DNA from: Solwaraspora sp. WMMA2065
GTDB lineage: Bacteria > Actinomycetota > Actinomycetes > Mycobacteriales > Micromonosporaceae
NCBI RefSeq assembly: GCF_030345075.1
Contig: NZ_CP128361.1
Coordinates: 5,146,001 to 5,210,000, forward strand
DNA: 64,000 nucleotides
Direction: 5' to 3'
The notes under the pieces are model-generated. The model ran no database searches, was not told where the DNA came from, and was given only the letters and a program-made list of their open reading frames with translations. Every line of letters begins with the position of its first letter. The first letter of the stretch is position 1. This document shows positions 22,062-30,775 of the stretch, piece after piece. The position numbers and the translations under genes are program-made.

Positions 22062-24017
22062 ATGCCGCCGACCCCGTGGTACGAGCGCTACTTCACGGCC
22101 GACTACTGGACGTTCGCCGACGACGAGTACACGGCCGAACGCACCGCCGCCGAGGTCGCCTACCTGGCGGACGTCCTGGCCACCCACGCACCCGGCCGGC
22201 GGGTGGTCGACCTGGGCTGCGGGGTCGGCCGGCACGCCGTCGGTCTGGCGCGTAGGGGCTTCGACGTCATCGGGGTGGACGTGTCCGGGTACGCGCTGCA
22301 GCGGGCCGCGAGCGCCGCCGCCGCCGCCGATGTCACCCTCGACCTGCGCCGGGTGGACCTGCTCGGCGCGCAGCCACCCGGGTGGGGGCTGCCCGACGTC
22401 GATGCGGCCATCTGCGTACAGGCGTTCGGCTGGGGGTCCGACGCCGACCAGCTCCGGCTGCTGCGCACGGTTCGCCGCCTGCTGCCCGCCGACGGTCTGC
22501 TGATCCTCGACCACTCCAATGTGCTCGCTATTGCCCGGCACTACCGGGACGAGGCACACGCGGACATCGGCGGCACCGCGTTCCACTTCCAGCGCCGCTA
22601 CGACCCGGCCACCGGACGCAGCAGCGGCCGGGTCATCGTCCGCCGGCCGGACGGCACCACCGCCGTCCTCCCCGACGACGTCCGCCTCTACCACCCGACC
22701 GAGGTGGGCACCCTGCTGACCCGTGCCGGGTTCGCCGTGGCCCGGACCGACGCGGACTTCACCGCAGGTGCCACGCTGACCATGGACACCCGCTACGTCC
22801 AGTACGTCGCCCGACCGGCACCGGTGGTGGCCTCGGCACTCGACGGACACCGCGCGCCAACGCCACCAGACCCGTCATCGGACCCGCCGCCGACCCCGTC
22901 ACCTGCCGACGGCCACACCCGATCTGCCGACGGCCCCGCCCCGGGTCCGCTCGACCTGCGCGCAGCCCCCGACGAGGCCGGGCCGGTCGAACCCGCGCTG
23001 GCCGCCGCGTGGGCGGCGCTGCCCGGCGGGCCGGCCGCGATCCAGCGGGCACGCCGCTACGACCTCGCCGACCCGTACGCCGGGCAGCGGCTCGCGCCCC
23101 TCGTCGCCGGGTATCTGCGCTGGCCGCCGGGCCGGCAGCTGCCGGCCGAACGGGTGACCGCCGGCGCCGGTGCCACCGGCCTGCTGCACGCGCTGGCCCG
23201 GCTGGGCGACGGCGGCACCGTCCTGGTCGACGTGGCCGGCCATCCGGAGTTGCCCGGCGCCACCGGTGGCCAGGTCCGGGCCACGTCGCTGCGCGACCCG
23301 GCGGACGCGGTGGCCGCCGTGACCCAGCACCGACCGGTGCTGACCGTCGTCGACCGGCCCGGCCTGCTCGGCCCGATCTGGACCGGGGACCAGCTCCGCC
23401 GGGTCGCGCAGGCCTGCGCCACGGTCGGCAGTGTGCTGGTCGTCGACGAGACGCTCGGTGCCTACCTGCCGCCCGACCAGAGCGCCGCCCCGCTCACCGA
23501 GGAGCTGCCCGGCACCGTCGTCATCCGCAGCATGTCGAAGGGGTTCTGCGCCGGCGGGCTGCGGGTCGGGTACGCCGTCGCCGCACCGGACCTGGCCGAC
23601 ATCGTCCGGCAGGTGGCGCCACCGCTGGCGGTCGGCGCACTCGCCCTGGACCTGGCCGCCGCGCTGCTCACCCAGCAAGATCCGCTGGCCGCACTGCGGG
23701 ACCGGATCGCACAGGTGAAGCCGTACGTCGAGGAGCAGCTGATCGCCGCCGGTCTCACCCTGCTGCCGACCGACCCCCGGCTGCCGTGGTTGGTCCTGCG
23801 CGGTGACGATGAGGTACGCCGGATCCTGGCCGCCCGAGGAGTGCTCGCCAAGCAGGTGCCGTCGTTGGAGCCGGGCGGCCCACCGGGAGCGCTGCTGCGG
23901 CTGTCGGTCCCGCTGTCCGAGGCCCGCCTGGCCGCCTTCACCGCCGCGTTCGCAGCCCCGACAGCCGCCGTTGCCGGCTCCGCCGCCGGCGGACCTGCCC
24001 CGACGGGCCTTCGATGA
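22062..24017 (+). CDS. SAM methyltransferase fused to class I/II aminotransferase
   Basis: A 651-aa two-domain enzyme, ATG five bases after the previous stop. Residues about 1-255 are a class I methyltransferase (V-V-D-L-G-C-G-V-G-R-H at 48-58). A Pro/Asp-rich linker (about 255-295) follows. Residues about 300-630 are a PLP-dependent fold-type I aminotransferase of the histidinol-phosphate kind, with Lys493 in S-M-S-K-G as the PLP lysine and V-V-D-E-T-L upstream. Such fusions are unusual and imply two sequential steps on one intermediate, for example transamination and methylation of an unusual amino acid. It overlaps the next gene by four bases (ATGA). Confidence 0.8.
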   Translation: MPPTPWYERYFTADYWTFADDEYTAERTAAEVAYLADVLATHAPGRRVVDLGCGVGRHAVGLARRGFDVIGVDVSGYALQRAASAAAAADVTLDLRRVDLLGAQPPGWGLPDVDAAICVQAFGWGSDADQLRLLRTVRRLLPADGLLILDHSNVLAIARHYRDEAHADIGGTAFHFQRRYDPATGRSSGRVIVRRPDGTTAVLPDDVRLYHPTEVGTLLTRAGFAVARTDADFTAGATLTMDTRYVQYVARPAPVVASALDGHRAPTPPDPSSDPPPTPSPADGHTRSADGPAPGPLDLRAAPDEAGPVEPALAAAWAALPGGPAAIQRARRYDLADPYAGQRLAPLVAGYLRWPPGRQLPAERVTAGAGATGLLHALARLGDGGTVLVDVAGHPELPGATGGQVRATSLRDPADAVAAVTQHRPVLTVVDRPGLLGPIWTGDQLRRVAQACATVGSVLVVDETLGAYLPPDQSAAPLTEELPGTVVIRSMSKGFCAGGLRVGYAVAAPDLADIVRQVAPPLAVGALALDLAAALLTQQDPLAALRDRIAQVKPYVEEQLIAAGLTLLPTDPRLPWLVLRGDDEVRRILAARGVLAKQVPSLEPGGPPGALLRLSVPLSEARLAAFTAAFAAPTAAVAGSAAGGPAPTGLR

Positions 24018-25981
24018 GGTTGTCACAGCTGGTCGCGGCGGTGCACGACGGCATCGACGTCGACGCTGCCATGGCCGACGTCGCCGAGGTCGCCCGGCAC
24101 GACCGCTACCAGGCCTCGGCCGGAATACACGCAGCGGCTGGCTACGTCGCACAGCGGGCGGCGGACGCCGGCCTGCGCGACGTCACCGTGCACACGTTCC
24201 CGGCAGACGGGGCCCGGCGGTGGTGGACCTACCAGGCCCCGATGTCGTGGACACCGGTGCGGGCCAGCCTCCGGCACGGCGGCGAGACGCTGATCGACTA
24301 CCCGGCACAGCCGTACACCCTCGCGGCGTACTCGGCACCGATCCCCGCCGGCGGCGTCGCCGTACCACTGCTTCGCTGGTCAGCGATGTGCGCCGGCGCC
24401 GACGCGACCGGCGCGCTCGTGCTGCTGGACGACGTCCGCGTACCGTTTCCGGAATGCGCCCGGCGGGCGGCGGCCGGCGGTGCCGTCGCGGTCGCCGCAG
24501 ACCCGCTCGGCGCCCGGATCGACCGGCTCGCCGACCAGGTCGGCCGGCTGGAACTGCTGCCCGGCACGGCGTTGGCCGGCTTCAGTCTCACCGCCGCGCA
24601 GCTCGCCAGGCTCAGCGCGGCCGCCGACCGGGGCGAGGCGGTCACCGTCGAGGTGGCGGTGGCCGGGTCGACGGCCACCATGCCGGTGGTGACCGGCGTG
24701 CTGCCGGGCGACGGCAGTGGCGACGAGTTCCTGCTCTCGGCGCACCTGTGCCATCCCCGGCCCAGCGCCAACGACAATGCCTCCGGCGTCGCCGCGCTGC
24801 TCGCGACCGCCCGGCTGCTCGGTGCCCGGCCAGTCGGCGGACCGGATCTGCGTTTCCTGTGGGCACCGGAGTTCGTCGGTGTCGCCGCGTACCTGCACGA
24901 TCTTGTGGGCGGCGGTGCCGTGGCGCGGCCCAGCCTGGCGGTCAACGTGGACATGGCCGGGCAGGACCCGTACCGCTGCGGTAGCTCGCTGGTGATCGAG
25001 CGGGGGCCGGATGACGTACCGTCGTTTCTGCCGGCCCTGGCCGGACGCTGCGCCGACCTGACGCCGGCGCGGGCCCGGTCCTACAGCGGCGCGGTGCCGT
25101 GCGATCCGGGGCAGGCGGTCACCGCGCCGTTCTCCGGGGGTTCCGACCATGCGCTCGTCTCGGATGCGCCGACCCGGTGCCCGACGGTGTCCTTCGGGCA
25201 CTGGCCGGACCGGGCCAACCACACCTCGGCCGACACGCTCGACATGGTCGACCCGGCCGAGCTGCGTCGCACCGTCACGGTGGCGGCGTCGACCGTGGCG
25301 GCGGTACGCGGGCGCGCGGACCCGGCGTTGGCCGCCGACGTCGCCGACGCGTGTGCCGGCTGGGCCGCCGGGCACATCCTGGCGGCGCTGCCCGGCCGGC
25401 AGCGTCCGCCGGCACCGTACCCGTACCGTGACGACGGCAGCCCGGTGCTGGACCCGGCCGGCGACGCCGCGTCGGTCCGGCGGGTGGCCCACCGCAGCGA
25501 GATCGCCGGCAGGTGTGTCAGCACGCTGACGTACGCCGGGGTGCCGGCCGGGGAGATCGTCCGTACGGCGCGCTGGCTGGCCGACGTGTCCGCCACCGCT
25601 GCCGACCGCGCGCTGTGCGTCGAGCCGTCGGCCGACGACGAGGCGTCGGGTACGGTGCTGGCCCGCGCCGCGCTCGGCCCGGTCAATCCCCGGACGCTGG
25701 CCGCCACCGACGCTGACCGCGCCTGGCTCGCCGAACGCCTGGCTGAGGATCGGGGCGGCAGCCACGCCCGCGTACTCACGCTGTTGCGAGCAGTCGACGG
25801 CCGGCGTGGCCGCCGCAGCGCGGCGTGGTGGGCGGCGCTGGCCGGCGAACTCCCTGTCTCGGTGGCGTTCGCCGACCGGGTCTTCGACATGCTGCACCGG
25901 GCCGGCTGGGTCGTCCCGGTGCCCGATCCTGAGGATCTCGACGCGGCTGAGGAGATCGATGCGACCCGTCATCCTGCGTGA
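24014..25981 (+). CDS. M28-type aminopeptidase (DUF4910-like) with C-terminal extension
   Basis: A 655-aa protein. Residues about 1-440 resemble DUF4910/M28 aminopeptidases: His244 in S-A-H-L-C-H-P, Asp254 in A-N-D-N-A-S-G-V-A, A-P-E-F-V-G and a final N-H-T-S-A-D-T-L-D zinc ligand region. A PA-like insert sits at about 90-230. The remaining ~200 residues include a winged-helix-like tail. No signal peptide is seen, so it acts in the cytoplasm. It could trim the modified peptide or free a C-terminally built product. Stop/start overlap with the neighbours places it in one operon. Confidence 0.7.
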   Translation: MRLSQLVAAVHDGIDVDAAMADVAEVARHDRYQASAGIHAAAGYVAQRAADAGLRDVTVHTFPADGARRWWTYQAPMSWTPVRASLRHGGETLIDYPAQPYTLAAYSAPIPAGGVAVPLLRWSAMCAGADATGALVLLDDVRVPFPECARRAAAGGAVAVAADPLGARIDRLADQVGRLELLPGTALAGFSLTAAQLARLSAAADRGEAVTVEVAVAGSTATMPVVTGVLPGDGSGDEFLLSAHLCHPRPSANDNASGVAALLATARLLGARPVGGPDLRFLWAPEFVGVAAYLHDLVGGGAVARPSLAVNVDMAGQDPYRCGSSLVIERGPDDVPSFLPALAGRCADLTPARARSYSGAVPCDPGQAVTAPFSGGSDHALVSDAPTRCPTVSFGHWPDRANHTSADTLDMVDPAELRRTVTVAASTVAAVRGRADPALAADVADACAGWAAGHILAALPGRQRPPAPYPYRDDGSPVLDPAGDAASVRRVAHRSEIAGRCVSTLTYAGVPAGEIVRTARWLADVSATAADRALCVEPSADDEASGTVLARAALGPVNPRTLAATDADRAWLAERLAEDRGGSHARVLTLLRAVDGRRGRRSAAWWAALAGELPVSVAFADRVFDMLHRAGWVVPVPDPEDLDAAEEIDATRHPA

Positions 25982-27194
25982 CCGCAACATGCGGCTGCTC
26001 CTTGCCGGTCAGGCGTTCAACATGTTCGGCAGCACGATGATGGTCATCGTGTTGGCGATCTGGATGAAGGACCTCACCGGATCCACCAGCGCCGCCGGCC
26101 TGGTCTTCCTGCTCATGGCGATCGCCGTGCTGCTGTCGCCGTTGACCGGCCTGCTGGTGGACCGCCTGCCGCGCCGGTGGCTGATGACGGTCAACGACGG
26201 GGCGATGGCGGTCCTGATCCTGGCACTGCTGACAGTGGACAGCGCGGCCGACGTCTGGCTGGTGTACGTCGTCACCTTCCTGTACGGCTGCTCCGGGCAG
26301 ATCTACCGGGCCTCCCGTGGCGGACTGCTGCACTCGATGCTGCCCGACGACAGCCTCGGCAACGCCAACGGCGTACTCAGCAGCCTCAGTCAGGGGATGC
26401 GGGTGATCGGGCCGGTCGTCGGCGCCGCGCTCTACACCACCAGCGGTATAGAGGCGGTCATCCTGGTGGACGTCGCGACGTTCGCCCTGTCCGTCGCGTC
26501 GCTGGTGCTGCTGCGCCGGCCCCGGGATCTGGTCCGGTCGGCCGCCGCCACGCAGCGGGGCTCGCTGGCGACCGAGGTCGTCGCCGGGGCCCGGCACGTG
26601 GCCCGCCATCCGGTCATCCGGCGGATCGTCGTCGCCAGCGCGGTCGCGTTCGGCGGTGCCGGCATGATCAACGTGGCTCTGTTCTCGCTCGTCAGCGATG
26701 GGCTGCAGCGTCCGACCGCCATCATCGGGATCCTCGGGGGCGTCCAGGGTGCCGGCAGCGTCGTCGCCGGTCTCCTGGTCGGTCCCGCGATGCGCCGCTA
26801 CGGCGAGTACACCGTGGCCTGCGCCGGCTTCCTGCTCAACGGGGTCGGCCTGGCGGCGGCCAGCACCGCCACCCTGACCGGAGTCGCAGCCGGGGCGGTC
26901 CTGGTCGGGTTGGGGTTGCCGCTGATTCTCGTCGCCGAGGTGACCCTGGTGCAGCGGCGCACCTCCGCCGAGCTGCAGGGCCGCGCGATCGTCGCGTCTG
27001 AGGCGATCATCAATACGCCGTACGCCGTATGCATCGGTGTCGGCACCCTGGTCGTCGGCACAGTCGGCTACCGGCCGATCTACTTCGCGGTCGCTGCAGT
27101 CTTCATCCTGGTGGGGGCCGCGCTGTTGCCGTTCCGGGCCCAGACGAGCCCGCAGCGGCCGGCTGACGTCTCGCCCGTCGGCATCGCCTCATAG
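25959..27194 (+). CDS. MFS transporter, probable product exporter
   Basis: A 411-aa protein, ATG 25959 inside the end of the peptidase gene, behind GAGGAG. It has about 12 hydrophobic segments. A major-facilitator loop motif is visible as L-L-V-D-R-L-P-R-R-W between helices 2 and 3. It is similar in layout to EntS-type and macrolide-type exporters. As the last gene of the rightward biosynthetic operon, it most likely exports the product or gives self-resistance. Confidence 0.8.
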   Translation: MRPVILRDRNMRLLLAGQAFNMFGSTMMVIVLAIWMKDLTGSTSAAGLVFLLMAIAVLLSPLTGLLVDRLPRRWLMTVNDGAMAVLILALLTVDSAADVWLVYVVTFLYGCSGQIYRASRGGLLHSMLPDDSLGNANGVLSSLSQGMRVIGPVVGAALYTTSGIEAVILVDVATFALSVASLVLLRRPRDLVRSAAATQRGSLATEVVAGARHVARHPVIRRIVVASAVAFGGAGMINVALFSLVSDGLQRPTAIIGILGGVQGAGSVVAGLLVGPAMRRYGEYTVACAGFLLNGVGLAAASTATLTGVAAGAVLVGLGLPLILVAEVTLVQRRTSAELQGRAIVASEAIINTPYAVCIGVGTLVVGTVGYRPIYFAVAAVFILVGAALLPFRAQTSPQRPADVSPVGIAS

Positions 27195-27239
27195 CAGCCC
27201 CGTGTCCTAGCCGCCGCGTGTCCTGGCGGCACGGCAGTC

Positions 27240-28328
27240 TCAGCGGCCCCGCCAGATCGCCAGCGGCACCACCGTCTCGTCAGGAGAGTCGGCGCCGTGC
27301 TCCCAGCTCAGGCTGGTGTCCGGCACGGGGAAGCGTTCGTCTGCGGCGATCGCGATCACCGGGCCTACCCGGTCCCGCAGTGCTTCGTCGGTGGCCACGA
27401 TCCGAGCCGAGGAGCCGAGTGCCGCAGCGAGTCGGCCGCCGACCTCTTCGTCTTCGTCGCCGGGGGCCGGGTACAGCCACCGGACCCGGCCCGCGCCGCC
27501 GGCCGGGAGCAGCCGCCGTGCCGGGTCGTCCAGAACGGACCAGGCCCGCACCAGGTCCGGGTCCGGGGTGCACCGGACCTGGCCGTGGTCCGAGTAGCCG
27601 ATGACCGTCCAGCCGGCCTGCGCCCACCGGGCTGCCCGGCTGCCCAGCTCGGCCATGGCCGCCACGGCTCGTTCGTCGTAGCCGTGCCGGTGCAGATAAT
27701 CGTCCAGGTTGACGTAGGTCCACAGGAGCATCGGCTGCCGCCGCCGCACACCGCCGGCCTGCCCGCCGATCTGCTCGTCGACTTCTTTCATCGCGGCGTC
27801 GACCAGCAACGCCGGGTCGCGGGCCTGCCGGGCGAGCGTCTCCGACGGTGCAGCCGGGACGACGGTCGCGCCCCGGAGCAGCGCCTGCGCCCATGGGCCG
27901 GGTAGGTGGGCGATCTCCCGGGCCACCGCGCGGCACTGCACGCCGTCGCCTGCAGCCCGGTCGAAGATGGTCGGGTGCTCGATCACGAGTCTGGGGTCGC
28001 CGCCCGGGTCGGCCGGCCCCTGCGCCAACACCCGGCCGGTGACGGCGTACACCAGAGTGCCACGGCCGGGCACGCGATAGACCATCCCCGGTACGCCGTG
28101 CTGCGCCGGCCCGACTCCGGTTATGGCGGTCAGCCACGCAGTCGTCGACGTGCTCGGAAACGTGCTGGCCAACTTGGTCAACTCGGCGGTCCGCCAGCCT
28201 GCCGCCAGCGCCGCGTCATATGACAACCCGTCAACGGCAAGCATGATCACCCCACGGCGCGCCCGCGACAGTTCGTCGCAGACGACGTCGGGAATGTCCG
28301 CCAAGGAGGTGTACGTGGCCGACGGCAC
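27240..28328 (-). CDS. Alkaline-phosphatase-superfamily phosphodiesterase/pyrophosphatase
   Basis: A 362-aa protein. GTG 28328 is preferred because a GGGGAGGAGGAG site precedes it; the ATG 24 bases further out has none. M-L-A-V-D-G-L-S-Y-D holds the first metal Asp. T-F-P-S-T-S-T-T-A-W carries the nucleophilic Thr (about 62-63). G-Y-S-D-H-G-Q and S-W-E-H-G are the remaining metal-binding motifs. This is the order of nucleotide pyrophosphatase/phosphodiesterase enzymes. It could hydrolyse a nucleotidyl or phosphate ester made by the nucleotidyltransferase in the same cluster. An IS30-type element sits 80 bases upstream and has probably replaced its original promoter. Confidence 0.8.
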   Translation of the reverse strand: MPSATYTSLADIPDVVCDELSRARRGVIMLAVDGLSYDAALAAGWRTAELTKLASTFPSTSTTAWLTAITGVGPAQHGVPGMVYRVPGRGTLVYAVTGRVLAQGPADPGGDPRLVIEHPTIFDRAAGDGVQCRAVAREIAHLPGPWAQALLRGATVVPAAPSETLARQARDPALLVDAAMKEVDEQIGGQAGGVRRRQPMLLWTYVNLDDYLHRHGYDERAVAAMAELGSRAARWAQAGWTVIGYSDHGQVRCTPDPDLVRAWSVLDDPARRLLPAGGAGRVRWLYPAPGDEDEEVGGRLAAALGSSARIVATDEALRDRVGPVIAIAADERFPVPDTSLSWEHGADSPDETVVPLAIWRGR

Positions 28329-28408
28329 AGATCTTCTCCTCCTCCCCGGCATTGTGGATCATCGGCGCCACCGCCGCCGCCAGGCTGGCCGGCACCGACG
28401 CCACCATG

Positions 28409-29703
28409 TGAGGCTGAGATACCTTTCGACCGGGGCGGATTCAACCGGTCGTCGCAACAGTGGGTGTTCATGCTGCTGACGGGGCTGATAGTAGCTCGGC
28501 GAGGGCCTCGGCCGGGGTGCGGACACCGAGTGTCTTACGGGGGCGCCCGTTCAACTCGGCGGCGACAGCGGCGAGATGCTCGGCACTGTGGACAGAAAGG
28601 TCGGTGCCCTTCGGGAAGTACTGCCGCAGCAACCCGTTGGTGTTCTCGTTGCTACCCCGCTGCCACGGCGAGTGCGGATCGCAGAAGTAGATGTCGATCC
28701 CGGCAGCGATCGACACCTCGACGTGGCGGGCCAACTCCCGGCCCTGGTCCCACGTCACCGACCGCCGCAACTGCTCGGGCATTGTCCGGATCGCCGCGAT
28801 CAACGCATCCCGCACCTGCACCGCGTCGCGCCCGTCGGGCAGGTGCAGCAGCATGCAGAACCGGGTCGACCGCTCCACCAACGTCCCGATCGCCGACGCC
28901 TGATTCCGGCCGATGATCAGGTCGCCCTCCCAGTGGCCGGGCACCGCCCGGTCGGCGACCTCCGCCGGCCGGTCCCGGATGTTGACCATGTCCGACAACC
29001 GGCCCCGCCGCTCACGCTCACGCCGACGCGGCCGCCGCAACGCCCGCCCCGTGCGCAGACACGCCGCCAGTTCCCGCCGCAACGCGCCCCGGCCCTGCAC
29101 GTACAACGACTGGTAGATCGTCTCCGGTGAGATCCGCATGCTCTCATCGTCGGGGAACGCGGCCACCAGCCGCAGACTGATCTGCTCCGGTGACCACCGC
29201 AACGTCAACCAGTGCTGCACCACCATGTGTAGCCGCTCGTCGGCGGCCAGCTTCGCGACCTTCGGCCGTCTTGCCCGTTGCCTGGTCATCTTCTCGGCAG
29301 GTCCGGCCCGGTAGGGGCCCCGCCAACCCTTGTTGCGGGTGACCTCCCGACAGATCGTCGACGGCGAGCGACCCAACCGGGTCGCGATCGACCGCTGCGA
29401 CTCGCCCCGCGCCAAGGCCAGGGCGATCTCCTCCCGCTCATCGAACGACAGGTAGCGGCCCGACGCCGCTCGAGGTCCGTTGCTCTTCACCCCACCAGCC
29501 TGGGCGAACCACCGCAGCTCAGTGGGATGGGTGACCCCGGCGTGTCGTCCCGCCTCCTCGTTCGACATCCCCAGCCGGACGGCGTCCCAGAACGCGACCC
29601 GCCGGAACCGGGGCAGTGATCTAGACATCGCAACTCCCTTGATCAACTCAGGTGTTGCGACGACCCCTTGAACCCGAGCCGGTCGAAAGGTATCTCAGCC
29701 TCA
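28409..29703. mobile_element. IS30-family insertion sequence (complete)
   Basis: A 1295-bp element with terminal inverted repeats of about 51 bp (28409-28459 and 29653-29703), 46 of 51 matching, of which the outer 25 are perfect and begin TGAGGCTGAGATACC. It is flanked on both sides by CATG (28405-28408 and 29704-29707), either a palindromic target duplication or part of the target site. It carries one transposase gene. A tip-like copy of the end occurs again at 35513. Confidence 0.9.
28468..29628 (-). CDS. IS30-family transposase
   Basis: A 386-aa transposase. ATG 29628 is chosen over an upstream codon because AAGGGAG precedes it. An N-terminal HTH (R-Y-L-S-F-D-E-R-E-E-I-A, then R-S-I-A-T-R-L-G-R-S-P-S-T-I) is followed by the DDE core: G-H-W-E-G-D-L-I-I-G, V-T-W-D-Q-G and P-W-Q-R-G-S-N-E-N-T-N-G-L-L with the K-G-T-D-L end. 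All catalytic residues are present and the frame is intact, so the element may be active. Confidence 0.95.
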   Translation of the reverse strand: MSRSLPRFRRVAFWDAVRLGMSNEEAGRHAGVTHPTELRWFAQAGGVKSNGPRAASGRYLSFDEREEIALALARGESQRSIATRLGRSPSTICREVTRNKGWRGPYRAGPAEKMTRQRARRPKVAKLAADERLHMVVQHWLTLRWSPEQISLRLVAAFPDDESMRISPETIYQSLYVQGRGALRRELAACLRTGRALRRPRRRERERRGRLSDMVNIRDRPAEVADRAVPGHWEGDLIIGRNQASAIGTLVERSTRFCMLLHLPDGRDAVQVRDALIAAIRTMPEQLRRSVTWDQGRELARHVEVSIAAGIDIYFCDPHSPWQRGSNENTNGLLRQYFPKGTDLSVHSAEHLAAVAAELNGRPRKTLGVRTPAEALAELLSAPSAA

Positions 29704-29751
29704 CATGATCTTGATGATCCCGGCTCGGCGGGTGTAGGGGGAGGGGGCCGG

Positions 29752-30015
29752 TCAGGGTGAGCCGTGCGGGAGGACCCGGTAGCCGAGTTGCTGGCCGTAG
29801 GTCATCAACGGGCGCAGGGTGGGGACCAGTTCGGTCGCCTCGGTGGACCAGTGGTGTCCCCGGTTGCCGTCGAGTCGGCGGTGACGGGCCGATGTCGTCT
29901 GCCGTTGTTGGTGCAGCTCGCGTCGCAGGTGGTGCAGCCGGTGGGAGGCTGTGGACCGGCCGGAGCGCCAGTCGAGCCAGCGTAGCCACCAGTCACGTAG
30001 CATTTCGGTGATCAT
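29752..30015 (-). CDS. Small hypothetical protein (87 aa)
   Basis: Starts at ATG 30015 five bases from AAGGGAG. The product is Trp-, Arg- and His-rich (begins MITEMLRDWWLRWLDWRS). It is the last gene of a leftward five-gene coupled module (31098 to 29752). In the related module at 57246 the same place is taken by a DivIVA-like gene whose start is also a basic, aromatic helix. No function is recognised. Confidence 0.5.
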   Translation of the reverse strand: MITEMLRDWWLRWLDWRSGRSTASHRLHHLRRELHQQRQTTSARHRRLDGNRGHHWSTEATELVPTLRPLMTYGQQLGYRVLPHGSP

Positions 30016-30028
30016 TTCTCTCCCTTGA

Positions 30029-30301
30029 TCAATTGGTCGATGGTCGGGTTTCTGCGCGCCGGGGCAGTCGGTAGAGTCCGTGGCGCTGGACGAGTATCTC
30101 CCGCCGTTCGGCGGCGTTGCCGTACCGGTCGATGACGTATCCGGCCAGCCAGATCCACCCGTCGTAGGTCCATTTGCGGTCGACGGCGATGACCCGGAGT
30201 CGGATGGCGCGGTCGTCGGCGAACTGGACGCTGGCTTGCCGGCCGATGATCAGCACGTCGCCGGGTTTCGGCTCCGGCGTGGCGAGCAGCCGGCTACTCA
30301 C
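30029..30301 (-). CDS. Small conserved protein, module copy 1 (90 aa)
   Basis: GTG 30301 overlaps the stop of the upstream zinc-motif gene. The product has P-G-D-V-L-I-I-G-R-Q-A-S-V-Q-F, T-Y-D-G-W-I-W-L-A-G-Y-V and A-E-R-R-E-I-L-V-Q-R-H-G-L. It is strongly similar to the 85-aa protein at 57376, which also sits behind a small membrane protein. The fold looks like a small beta-barrel. The function is unknown. The pair probably belongs to mobile or conjugative elements of actinomycetes. Confidence 0.65.
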   Translation of the reverse strand: MSSRLLATPEPKPGDVLIIGRQASVQFADDRAIRLRVIAVDRKWTYDGWIWLAGYVIDRYGNAAERREILVQRHGLYRLPRRAETRPSTN

Positions 30302-30431
30302 CGGGCCGATCCGCTATCGGGTAGGTCGTACGCCCGCAGTCCGGGCACCACCTGGACTTGACCTTGAATGACCACAGCCCGGCGCAGAAGCCCAGCAGCG
30401 CCGCGCCGACGACTGCCCCGATTCCTAGCAT
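30294..30431 (-). CDS. Single-span membrane protein with CPDCG motif, copy 1 (45 aa)
   Basis: One hydrophobic helix (L-G-I-G-A-V-V-G-A-A-L-L-G-F-C-A-G-L) is followed by F-K-V-K-S-R-W-C-P-D-C-G-R-T-T, a half zinc-ribbon knuckle on the cytoplasmic side. Its ATG overlaps the upstream stop (ATGCTAG), behind GGAGGA. It is nearly identical in design to the 42-aa protein at 57246. Function unknown. Confidence 0.65.
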   Translation of the reverse strand: MLGIGAVVGAALLGFCAGLWSFKVKSRWCPDCGRTTYPIADRPGE

Positions 30432-30775
30432 GGCCGCATCCTCCTGTCGCAGGTGTCGATGGCTTCGAGATCGAAGATGAGCGCGTCTGCCGCGTGTAGT
30501 TCCTCGATCAGGTCGTCGAAGAGGTCGCTGTGGTGTGCAGAGAGGGTTTCGTGGGCGGGGACGATGACGTGGTGGGCGTCCTCGACGAGGAGGTCATGCA
30601 TCAGGCGGTCGAACGCTGCTCGACTGGTCGCGCGTTCGATGAAGACAGCGGTCAGGTCGTAGCCGTGGCTGTCGGCGAACTGCTGCATGCGTCGCTCGGC
30701 TTGGTCCACGATGGCGTTGCTCGTGTTGGCGTGCGGCGGCAGTAGGCGGATGTAGCCGTACAGCGGCAGTCTCAT
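30425..30775 (-). CDS. Resolvase-like protein B, catalytic residues not evident
   Basis: A 116-aa protein shaped like the N-terminal half of a serine recombinase: L-Y-G-Y-I-R start, F-I-E-R-A-T-S-R-A-A-F-D-R-L, then H-V-I-V-P-A and L-I-F-D-L. The nucleophilic Ser normally after Y-x-R-V and the D-R-L motif are absent, and there is no DNA-binding tail. It is therefore probably a structural or regulatory relative, not a recombinase. Its start overlaps the stop of paralogue A by four bases. Confidence 0.6.
   Translation of the reverse strand: MRLPLYGYIRLLPPHANTSNAIVDQAERRMQQFADSHGYDLTAVFIERATSRAAFDRLMHDLLVEDAHHVIVPAHETLSAHHSDLFDDLIEELHAADALIFDLEAIDTCDRRMRPC

Noticed and set aside
28247-28471. 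Small minus-strand frames across the phosphodiesterase start and the IS30 border
   Set aside because: They overlap the better-supported start at 28328, are interrupted by the IS and have no pattern of a precursor peptide.
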